A stretch of 39,901 bases of DNA from an uncultured Ignavibacteria bacterium (GTDB lineage Bacteria > Bacteroidota > Ignavibacteria > Kapaibacteriales > Kapaibacteriaceae), in NCBI GenBank assembly GCA_937870915.1, contig CALMZQ010000195.1:1-39901 (forward strand). Reading direction: 5' to 3'. The translations under genes and the position numbers were made by a program. The number at the start of each line of letters is the position of its first letter. The stretch's first letter is position 1. The notes beneath the pieces are model-generated. The model ran no database searches, was not told where the DNA came from, and saw nothing but the letters and a program-made list of their open reading frames with translations. Shown here piece after piece: positions 1 to 11,700 of this stretch.

Positions 1-78
1 GGATGGGACGTAGGATGGGACGTAGGATGGGACGTAGGATGGGACGTAGGATGGGACGTAGGATGGGACGTAGGATGA
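1..78. repeat. 12-bp tandem repeat array (unit ggatgggacgta)
   Basis: Six perfect head-to-tail copies of the 12-base unit ggatgggacgta fill bases 1-72, followed by a partial copy (ggatga, 73-78). The array runs off the left edge of the window, so its full length is unknown. It lies immediately downstream of the minus-strand glycosyltransferase stop codon (79-81). There is no spacer structure, so it is not CRISPR. Confidence 0.97.
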
Positions 79-1359
79 TTAAAGGACACGTGTAGAGAGG
101 GCGAGTTGGCGTGCGAGCTGACTTGTTAGGGCTTTGCGATTGAATTGTTCAACCACGGACTCATCCGGACGGGGGAGAGCCCCTTTCTTCCAAGCATCGA
201 TCATTTCGTTGATGCAAAGTGCAATGGCTTCTACGTCATCCGGGTCTGTGATCCAGGAAGCCCCGTACCGTTCCGCATCCTTACGCAGTGCGCCATTGGG
301 GACACTTACAAGCAGTGGCTTGCGTGTGCCGAAATATTCGTAGAGCTTGGCACTGGAGATGGTGTCTGCATTACGTGTGTTACCAACCATCATCCACAAC
401 ACATCACTTTCCATGAGAAGCTTCACAGAATCTTCGTGGGCGCAATAGCCATGATCATGGATTACATCGGAGAGGCCAAACTTTTTAGCGGCCTTGCTGT
501 ATTCATCGCGCAACAGTCCGGCAAAGTGTAACTCAACGGGGACGTCTTTGCGTTCTGACATGACCTTCTTCATTGCTTTGAAGAATGGAATCGGCGTAAC
601 TACATCGTAGAAGATACCGGCATAGGTCAATCGAAACACACCGTCATTGCGCTTGTTAGGGGGCGAAGCAGGGATGTCTTCGGGATCGAATCCATGCGGG
701 AGAATCACGACATCTTCAAAGTTGAGATGGTTATATGTAGCAATCAGACGCTCTTTGAGTCGACGATTTGTGACGGTGATCCGCGAGGCATGCGTCAGCA
801 CATCATGCTCCAACGCTTGATGACGGTGAGCATGCCATGGAGTTGGATAGAAGTGGAATTGATTACCGTACCATAGGTCTCGATAATCCACAACCAGAGG
901 AATGCCCGTTTCTTCGCTGAGTTCAGCCGCTGCCATCATTGCTGAGAAGGGTGGACCACTCACAAAGATTGCGTCGAACGTGTGTTCTTTCACTAGTTCA
1001 CGAGCAAGACCAAGTGCTTGTTTTGCCCAACTGCGTTTGTTGTCGGGAATAAAGATTGTGTCGCTAGCCTTACGCATGAGCTTTCTCATCCACTCACGCG
1101 GCATCTTTACCGTACCCTTGCCCTTGAGAAGGGAATTGGGATCTGCGCCACTGGTTCGGTGAATGACGATGTCTCGTCCTTCTAGCTCATGGAGCAGGGA
1201 AGGATCATGGGCGTAATATGCCGTTGGTCCCGTAGTGATGACGTGTGGTTGCCACCCATTTTCGGGAAGATACTTTACAAATTTTGCGACGCGTTGTACG
1301 CCACTCAATCCCATTGGCGGGAAATAATAGGCGAAGACGAGGACGGAATGCTGTGCCAT
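79..1359 (-). CDS. Glycosyltransferase, GT-B type (family 4-like)
   Basis: This 426-residue protein looks like a cytoplasmic GT-B glycosyltransferase of the family 4 type, which moves a sugar from a nucleotide donor to an envelope glycan or lipid acceptor. The N-terminus carries the family 4 pattern YYFPPMGLSGVQR (about residues 12-24), a sugar-acceptor domain start followed by a glycine-rich loop. Near residues 340-355 the SSAKLYEYFGTRKPLL region matches the donor-binding Glu motif of the second Rossmann domain. There is no signal peptide or membrane segment. It is the last gene of a tight minus-strand run: guaB and the M24 aminopeptidase precede it, with a 6-base gap. A tandem-repeat array starts right after its stop. 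Donor and acceptor cannot be predicted from sequence. Confidence 0.88.
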   Translation of the reverse strand: MAQHSVLVFAYYFPPMGLSGVQRVAKFVKYLPENGWQPHVITTGPTAYYAHDPSLLHELEGRDIVIHRTSGADPNSLLKGKGTVKMPREWMRKLMRKASDTIFIPDNKRSWAKQALGLARELVKEHTFDAIFVSGPPFSAMMAAAELSEETGIPLVVDYRDLWYGNQFHFYPTPWHAHRHQALEHDVLTHASRITVTNRRLKERLIATYNHLNFEDVVILPHGFDPEDIPASPPNKRNDGVFRLTYAGIFYDVVTPIPFFKAMKKVMSERKDVPVELHFAGLLRDEYSKAAKKFGLSDVIHDHGYCAHEDSVKLLMESDVLWMMVGNTRNADTISSAKLYEYFGTRKPLLVSVPNGALRKDAERYGASWITDPDDVEAIALCINEMIDAWKKGALPRPDESVVEQFNRKALTSQLARQLALSTRVL

Positions 1360-1365
1360 TGCTCC

Positions 1366-2469
1366 TTACACGATCACGAGTTCGTGGGGGGCAGTAGTGA
1401 GGATCTTTGGACCGTTAGGAGTAACAACTACATCATCTTCGATGCGCATTCCAAACTTGCCAGGCAGATAGATGCCTGGCTCGATTGTGATCACACAATT
1501 CGACGGAATAGTCTCTCCCTTGTTCGCCGATGAAACACGAGGGTTTTCGTGTACTTCGTATCCGAGCCCATGACCAAGCGAGTGGCGGAAGTACTCTCCG
1601 TATCCGGCACGTTCAATGACCGTGCGGGCTGCCTTGTCGAGGTCAGCAGCGCTAACGCCGCTCACTGCCGCATCAAGTGCCGTCAGGTGTGCATCATAGA
1701 GAACACCAAACACTTCCATTACCTTTTTACCAGGAGAGCCTACGCAGAATGTACGCGTCATGTCGCTGTATAATCCATTCACACAGCATCCAAAGTCCAC
1801 CGTCACAACATCTCCGCTTTTGATCACAGCGGAACTTGCTCTACCATGGGGCATTGCACTGCGTACACCTGCAACCACGATGATATCAAATGCATCCTTC
1901 TCTGAACCTAACTCGCGGGTAGTGGATGCGAGAAACGTGGAGACCTGATGTTCGGTCATCCCCGGCTTGAGCATTCCCAACATTCGTTCATAGGCAGTAC
2001 TTGCGATCTGAGCTGCCTGACTGATACTCTTGATCTCAGCAGCACTCTTGACGCGTGTGATGTTCTCAACAATACCAACAACCTCAATGAGCTTCGCACT
2101 GCCAAGGGCCTTTTTCATCACCTTGTAGGCAGCAACGGAGTGTTTGGTTGGATCGAATCCAACAGTTTTCCACGTCTTAGCTAGCCCCTTCTTTGCAAGA
2201 GTTCCCCACGAATCGCGATCGATGATCACTTCAAGCCCGTCGAGCTTGATAAGTTCTTTGCGAACCTGAACTTCGTAGAGATCATTGGTGAAGAAGTATG
2301 CCTTGCGACCGGTTACGATTGCAAGAGCCGTAGATCCAGAAAAACCGAAGAGATAACGCAAACTAGGCACGTGAGCGATAACGTAGGCATCAAGTTTGTT
2401 GGCCTTCATCTCCGAGCGGAGTGCGGCAAGACGTTGTTTAGCGGTGTTCGTCTGAGAGGTTGTAGCCAT
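1366..2469 (-). CDS. pepP: Xaa-Pro aminopeptidase / M24 metallopeptidase
   Basis: This 367-residue protein is a M24 peptidase (creatinase/prolidase fold) that removes an N-terminal residue preceding proline, or splits Xaa-Pro dipeptides. The N-terminal creatinase domain covers about residues 10-135 and the pita-bread catalytic domain about 145-365. All five dinuclear-metal ligands are visible: D225 (VDFG), D236 (SDMTRT), H300 (GHGLG), E330 (IEPGIY) and E344 (RIEDD). The length fits the short PepQ/YpdF-like bacterial branch, shorter than E. coli PepP (about 440). No signal peptide is present, so it should be cytoplasmic. It starts 2 bases after the guaB stop and sits in the guaB-glycosyltransferase run. 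The family is certain; whether it is best named pepP or pepQ is not. Confidence 0.92.
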   Translation of the reverse strand: MATTSQTNTAKQRLAALRSEMKANKLDAYVIAHVPSLRYLFGFSGSTALAIVTGRKAYFFTNDLYEVQVRKELIKLDGLEVIIDRDSWGTLAKKGLAKTWKTVGFDPTKHSVAAYKVMKKALGSAKLIEVVGIVENITRVKSAAEIKSISQAAQIASTAYERMLGMLKPGMTEHQVSTFLASTTRELGSEKDAFDIIVVAGVRSAMPHGRASSAVIKSGDVVTVDFGCCVNGLYSDMTRTFCVGSPGKKVMEVFGVLYDAHLTALDAAVSGVSAADLDKAARTVIERAGYGEYFRHSLGHGLGYEVHENPRVSSANKGETIPSNCVITIEPGIYLPGKFGMRIEDDVVVTPNGPKILTTAPHELVIV

Positions 2470-2471
2470 GG

Positions 2472-4461
<1,990 letters not shown>

Positions 4462-4462
4462 A

Positions 4463-5962
<1,500 letters not shown>

Positions 5963-6013
5963 CTACCGTCGGAGATATCCCCAACCCAAGTCTTCTACTC
6001 AGCCCCGAATTGG

Positions 6014-6021
6014 TATTTTTG
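6014..6021 (+). promoter_or_regulatory. Probable -7 promoter box for thiolase operon
   Basis: TATTTTTG is a perfect match to TAnnTTTG, 61 bases upstream of the thiolase ATG in the divergent atpD/thiolase gap (5873-6082). The -33 region is weak. A small hairpin (gtacc-ctt-ggtac, 6028-6040) and GTAACTC repeats lie between the box and the gene. Confidence 0.55.
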
Positions 6022-6041
6022 TTGGCTGTACCCTTGGTACG

Positions 6042-6073
6042 GTAACTCCGTAACTCTGTAACTCCTTAACTGA
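6042..6073. repeat. Short GTAACTCC/T array upstream of thiolase
   Basis: Three perfect 8-mers (gtaactcc 6042-6049, gtaactct 6050-6057, gtaactcc 6058-6065) are followed by a degenerate copy (ttaactga). They use the same unit as the ten-copy array at 20490-20569. They lie 10 bases upstream of the thiolase start codon, in the predicted 5' leader. Confidence 0.9.
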
Positions 6074-6082
6074 ACAACCAGC

Positions 6083-7252
6083 ATGACCTACATCATCTCT
6101 GCCGCTCGTACGCCGATCGGGTCTCTACTTGGGTCTTTGGCTGACCTTAGTGCTCCACAATTAGGTGCCATTGCTATCAAGGCCGCTGTTGAGCGGGCAA
6201 AAATCAGCCCTGATGTCATCAGCGAAGTCATTATGGGTAACGTCCTCACAGGGGGCGTTGGCCAAGCTCCTGCACGCCAAGCCACGATCTTTTCTGGACT
6301 TCCGAATTCTGTACCTGCCATGACCATCAACAAGGTCTGTGGTTCAGGTCTCAAGGCTGTGATGTTGGGCGACCAGGCAATTCGCTGTGGCGATGCCCAG
6401 ATCGTAGTTGCCGGCGGACAAGAATCGATGACCAATGCGCCCCATGCCATGCTCGATTCGCGCAAGGGCGTCAAATTTGGCAATGCACGCATGGTGGACC
6501 TCATGCAGTGGGATGGACTCTGGGATGTGTACAATCAAACGGGAATGGGCGATGCGGCCGAGCTCTGTGCTTCGGAATGCAACTTCACGAGAGATATGCA
6601 GGATGAATACACGATCGAGTCGTATCAGCGCGCTCAGGAAGCGCAGAAGAACGGATGGTTCTCAGCCGAAATCGTTCCGGTCACAGTTGCCGGACGTAAG
6701 GGTGATGTGATCGTTGACACAGACGAAGAACCGATGAAGGTGAATTTTGATAAGCTTAAAACGCTAAAGCCTGCCTTTAAGAAGGACGGCACCGTGACTG
6801 CAGCGAGCTCGTCTTCGATCAATGACGGTGCCGCAGCTATCGTGCTCGCATCAGAAGCGGCACTCACAGTTCACGATTGTGAACCAATGGCTCGCATCAT
6901 CGCTCAAGCATCGTTTGCTCAGGACCCAATGTGGTTCACAACGTCACCCGTTGAAGCGATCAAAAACGTTGTTGCCAAAGCAGGCCTCAAGCTTGATGAT
7001 ATTGATCTCTTCGAGATCAATGAAGCCTTTGCCGTAGTTGCCCTCGCTGCAAAGCAACAGCTTGGCATTCCGCGCGAAAAGATCAATGTACAGGGTGGTG
7101 CAGTTGCCCTCGGCCATCCGATCGGCGCAAGTGGCGCTCGTATCCTTACAACGTTGCTGTACTCATTGAAACGTCAGGGCAAGAAGTACGGCTTGGCAAC
7201 ATTGTGCATCGGGGGCGGAGAAGCCTCAGCCGTTGTTGTTGAGATGATGTAG
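6083..7252 (+). CDS. atoB: Acetyl-CoA C-acetyltransferase (thiolase)
   Basis: This thiolase interconverts acetoacetyl-CoA plus CoA with two acetyl-CoA, or works on longer 3-ketoacyl-CoA in beta-oxidation. The 389-residue length is typical. The nucleophilic Cys is C86 in NKVCGSGLKAVML, the general-base region is GGAVALGHPIGASGAR with H345, and the second catalytic Cys is C375 in LCIGGGEASA. The short loop profile and MTYIISAARTPIG start resemble the biosynthetic AtoB/ThlA/PhaA branch, so the exact symbol is provisional. It is the first gene of a plus-strand set with isocitrate dehydrogenase and the TamB-like protein; a hairpin follows its stop. An acyl-CoA dehydrogenase lies nearby on the other strand, consistent with fatty-acid or butyrate metabolism. 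Confidence 0.93.
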   Translation: MTYIISAARTPIGSLLGSLADLSAPQLGAIAIKAAVERAKISPDVISEVIMGNVLTGGVGQAPARQATIFSGLPNSVPAMTINKVCGSGLKAVMLGDQAIRCGDAQIVVAGGQESMTNAPHAMLDSRKGVKFGNARMVDLMQWDGLWDVYNQTGMGDAAELCASECNFTRDMQDEYTIESYQRAQEAQKNGWFSAEIVPVTVAGRKGDVIVDTDEEPMKVNFDKLKTLKPAFKKDGTVTAASSSSINDGAAAIVLASEAALTVHDCEPMARIIAQASFAQDPMWFTTSPVEAIKNVVAKAGLKLDDIDLFEINEAFAVVALAAKQQLGIPREKINVQGGAVALGHPIGASGARILTTLLYSLKRQGKKYGLATLCIGGGEASAVVVEMM

Positions 7253-7265
7253 AAAAAGGCTAGCG

Positions 7266-7281
7266 TCGGGCTTTAGCCCGA
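7266..7281 (+). terminator. Small hairpin between thiolase and idh
   Basis: The perfect 6-base-pair stem tcgggc / gcccga with a ttta loop lies 13 bases after the thiolase stop. No T-run follows, so it is more likely a weak attenuator or mRNA-stabilising element than a full terminator. Confidence 0.4.
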
Positions 7282-7325
7282 TGAGGAGAAGAGGCGAAAG
7301 TCAAATCAATCATCAATGAGGACAA

Positions 7326-8705
7326 ATGAAGACGATTACGTTGATCGAAGGTGATGGGATTGGCCCAGAGATCTGTGAAAGTGTTGTTGCGGTCTTTGCA
7401 GCAGCCAAGGTTCCCGTTACATGGGAAAAGGCCATCGCAGGCTTGGAAGCGATTGAGAAGTTCGGGAATGGTGTGCCCCCTGAAACATTAGAGAGTATCA
7501 CCCGGAACAAGATCGCGTTGAAGGGACCTACAACAACACCTGTGGGTGGTGGGCATAAGAGTGTGAACGTCACGATCCGTAAGGGGCTTGAGCTATATGC
7601 AAACGTTCGTCTTGCAAAGTCGATGCCTGCCGTGGAGACGCGGTTCGACGGAGTGGATATCCTGATTATTCGTGAGAATGTTGAAGACACGTATGCCGGC
7701 ATCGAGCATTTTCAAACACCAAACGTTGCCCAGTGTTTGAAACTGATCACACGGCAGGGGTCAATGGCTGCAATTCGGTATGCATTTGAGGAGGCACGTA
7801 AGCTTGGACGGAAGAAGGTAACGTGTGTTCATAAAGCGAACATTCATAAGATAACAGACGGGTTGTTCCTCGAAGTATTCCGTCAGGTTGCTGCCGAATA
7901 CACGGATATTGAAGCCAACGACATCATCGTGGACAACTGCTGTATGCAGCTTGTGTCGCGCCCAGAACAGTTCGATGTACTTGTACTTCCAAATCTCTAC
8001 GGAGACATTGTCTCGGACCTGTGTGCCGGTATCGTTGGTGGACTTGGTGTTGCACCGGGTGGCAACATCGGGAAAAATTGTGCAGTGTTCGAAGCTGTGC
8101 ATGGTTCTGCACCGGATATTGCAGGAAAGGGGCTGGCCAATCCAACAGCGATCCTTCTTTCCAGTGTCCAGATGTTGCAATACATGGGTCACGTTGGGCA
8201 TGCAGAAATGATCCAGGACGCACTCACAGCAACGTTGGCTTCGGGAATTAAAACGCGTGACCTGGGCGGAACAGCATCAACGAAGGAATTCACTGAGGCC
8301 ATCATTGCCCGACTTCATCCTAATCACGATGTAGACCTCACACCTGTTATTATGGCAGTTCCTGCATTTCACGCACCTGAAGTGATAACAGAAGACTGGA
8401 CTTTGCATGGGGCGGATGTGTTTGTGGAGCATAAGGATGGCTTACCGGATATGCCGCAATCTGTTGGACCATTTACACTTCGGATGCTATCAAATCGTGG
8501 TACAAAGGTGTGGCCCGGTCCAACGCCCGATATCCTCCTCGTGGATCACTACCGCTGTAGGTACATTGCCAACGGACCTGTTACACGTCAGGACGTAGTT
8601 GCATTGCTTTACGAGGTCACTGCACAGGGCAAGGTATGGTGCCATGTGGAACTTCTCAATGAGGCTTCTGGTCAGGCTAGATACTCTAAAGCGCAGGGTG
8701 AATGA
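7326..8705 (+). CDS. icd: Isocitrate dehydrogenase, predicted NAD-dependent, with C-terminal extra domain
   Basis: This enzyme oxidatively decarboxylates isocitrate to 2-oxoglutarate in the TCA cycle. The 459-residue protein has the isocitrate/isopropylmalate dehydrogenase core at about 1-335 (EGDGIGPEI start; substrate loop around S79 in HKSVNVTIRK; Y123; K170; metal Asps D203, D227, D231). A C-terminal domain of about 120 residues resembles that of Thermus/Rickettsia-type IDH. At the cofactor-specificity site the sequence reads HGSAPDIAGKG: D264 and I265 replace the Lys-Tyr pair of NADP-dependent E. coli IDH, which predicts NAD+ use. The start has a good ribosome-binding site (gagga, 5 bases before ATG). 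Its stop overlaps the next gene's start (ATGA), implying coupled translation with the TamB-like gene. Confidence 0.92.
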   Translation: MKTITLIEGDGIGPEICESVVAVFAAAKVPVTWEKAIAGLEAIEKFGNGVPPETLESITRNKIALKGPTTTPVGGGHKSVNVTIRKGLELYANVRLAKSMPAVETRFDGVDILIIRENVEDTYAGIEHFQTPNVAQCLKLITRQGSMAAIRYAFEEARKLGRKKVTCVHKANIHKITDGLFLEVFRQVAAEYTDIEANDIIVDNCCMQLVSRPEQFDVLVLPNLYGDIVSDLCAGIVGGLGVAPGGNIGKNCAVFEAVHGSAPDIAGKGLANPTAILLSSVQMLQYMGHVGHAEMIQDALTATLASGIKTRDLGGTASTKEFTEAIIARLHPNHDVDLTPVIMAVPAFHAPEVITEDWTLHGADVFVEHKDGLPDMPQSVGPFTLRMLSNRGTKVWPGPTPDILLVDHYRCRYIANGPVTRQDVVALLYEVTAQGKVWCHVELLNEASGQARYSKAQGE

Positions 8706-11700
8706 TAGACGACCCAACGACATCTGAACAGACCGCAGTTCGCCGCCCATGGTGGCGACGAACTGCGGTCTTTGTGTTTCGTTGGATCTATCGCCTTACC
8801 GGCACTGCTATCATTCTTGCCGGTCTGATCGTCCTCATTGCACAGACAGAGATGGCTCGTACGTTCATGCGCAAGCAGGTGCTGAGCCTGATCAATGATC
8901 AACTTGAAGGCAGAGTTGCATGCGATGACGTTCACCTGGACATTTTTCGAGGAATTGTCCTTGAACATCCGCAGTTGTATGCCAATGGTACTATGGTGCT
9001 AGAAGCGGATCGGCTCTCGATCTCGTACGATCTGGCAGCCTTGTTCGGTCGTACACTGGCTGTGAATAAAGTTGAACTTGTCCGCCCGCGCATTGCCATC
9101 ATTCAAAGCAAGGATGGTGTATGGAATGTGTCGCATATTGTGAAGCCATCTGCAGACACCACCACAACGCCCCCTCCGAACCTGACTCTCCGCATACGGG
9201 GCATATCGATAACAGAAGGTACTGTGGTAGTCGATGATCGCACTACCGCTCGAGGTGACGGTTCTGTCTTTGACCCGATGCACCTCTCGTTAAAGGCATT
9301 TGAACTGCGCGCAGAAGTGCGGCTTGCATTGAAGGACCATGATTATACAATAGCAATCAATCATTTGTCATTCTATGATGAGTTCATGCGGACACTTGAT
9401 GTTCGAGAACTGACGATGGCCGCAAGAATCACACCGACGTTCCTAGACCTACAGTCCCTGGGAATAAAGCTTGTGAAGACAGAGTTAGCTTTGCGCGCAC
9501 GAATTGATAACCATGATGTTTTACAAGACGGGATCAACGACTCAATACTTGCTCTCCACCCGATCATTGGAGCGGTAGATGCTGAACGAATATGGGGACC
9601 AGATGTACATTTTGTTGTGCCGGATATCGACATTATAGACTCGTATACGCTCAAAGCAGATGCGGTGTTTGCCGGCGCGAATTTCAAGATCGATGATATC
9701 GATCTTCACTCGGGTGATGGTCACGTATTGGGGTCTGTATACCTCACGGACATCAATGATCCGGACCATCTTGGCATTGACATCAAGGTACATGATTCGC
9801 ATGCGCGATATGCAGATGTCCGCCGTAGGCTGCGTTTTGTGGAGATGCCCGATCTTCCGTTCCTCGGCACAACGGTCATGGATCGGGTTCACCTCACCGG
9901 TCATCCGGCTGATTCTCTCTGGTTCGAGGTGCACGGCGGAGATAGGCCGGGACATGTAGATGGTGAGATGAAACTCTTCCTTGCCGGCAAGCGGTTGGGT
10001 TATGAAGTGGACATGGAGATCAAGAATGGCGACCTAGCTGTGTTCGCCGACTCAGGAGTTGCAACTAAGCTCAATGGGCGAGTGTTGCTGAATGGAAGAG
10101 GCGTAACGCTTCAGGACCTCGAAGGTACCTATCAGATTGAACTCAATAGAAGCGTGGTGGCAACACGTCCAGTGCGACGTGCTCGACTCATGCTTCACGC
10201 TAATGGGGCAGGAGAGCTGACGGTAGATACGATGTTCGCGGATCTTACTCCGTTCAGACTCGACAGCATCGATGAATATGCACTCACACCCGATGATCGC
10301 TTAGTTGGATATCGCGGTGTGATCAATGTAGCAGATACCGCTCACCCAAGATATTCCGGACACGTCGAGTTTTCGGCCATTGATCTTGCTGCCTTGCTCG
10401 AAGCACAATCACTCCCAACACGCTTCACGGGCAGGCTGGACGTTGATGCGGAAGGAATTGAACTCGACAGCCTCTTAGGAAGTATTAGCGCAGAGATAGA
10501 CGAATTCTCTCTCGATGATCGTGCTCTTTTGCCGTTTACATTGAAGGGACAGATCACGAGTATTGGTGAGATTAAGTCGATCACCATTGAAGCCCCGTTC
10601 ATGTCGGGTGAGGTACACGGAGCCTTTCAACCTTCGAATCTGATCGGAGCGTTTGGAACAGCCGTTGACAATACCTTTGATGCCGTGAAGCAGCGCATCA
10701 GATACTTCTACCCAAACTCCGGATATGTAGAATACATCGGTGCTCCGGTAAAGCCGTTAGAAGCGTCGTTCAATGTTGTACTGAGAGATGCATCACCGCT
10801 GAATATTCTCATGGACAGCGTTACGTTGTCCGCGTCGGCACGTGTCCGAGGACGCATCATGTGTTCAACGGATAGTATGTTTTTGGACATTGATACGCTT
10901 GACGTAGCGGACCTCATCGTTCAAACCGATTCAACACGTATCATCAGTGACAGAGTACACCTTTCAACCACAACTCGTCTTGCGGATGTAGCAACATCAC
11001 CGAGGCTCATTGAATTGACGATTGTAGGTCGTATCGATTCCATGCTGACGGTGAATTCGATGCGTGTTAAGAAGCCGGTGATCAATATGTCTGCTCGAGG
11101 AGACTCAATCCGTCTGCGAGGCAGAGCCGAAGTGAATGATATCACAGCGGGAGTTGGGTTGATAGGACAATTCTACGCTGATTCTGCAGATCTCTTGATC
11201 GATTCGCTGCATGTGATCGTCGATACTGCGCGTGGCTTGGAATGGAGGTCGCTACATTCATCAGGATTGACCTTGCGTGATGGCAACTTCCGTGTGAGAG
11301 ATCTCGCAGTGCAGCGATTAGACGCTGAAGTAGTTGTTGCCAATGGTAGGTTCTCTACCGATCGGTTCGATAGCCTTGCCGTTGTTGTTCAGAATCTTAA
11401 CCTCGCCAGTATCCCACGATTTGTTGACCTGTCCGATGGACATCCGGTTCGGCTCATCGATGGAATGGTACGTGAGCTCACAGCTCGTATCAATGGTCCG
11501 TGGGAAGCCCCTGTGATGGACCTCGACATTGATGCTATCGGAGTTCGCTATAATGGGGAACTCATTGGCACTCTTGCAACTGCCCTCCATCACGAGAACC
11601 GCGATGTAACGGGCTCTGTAACCATCTCCAATCCTGCTCTCAAAACAGAGGTCAAAACTCTCGATCTCGTTGTGAAACATCTGCCCCTTGACCTCGGGCT

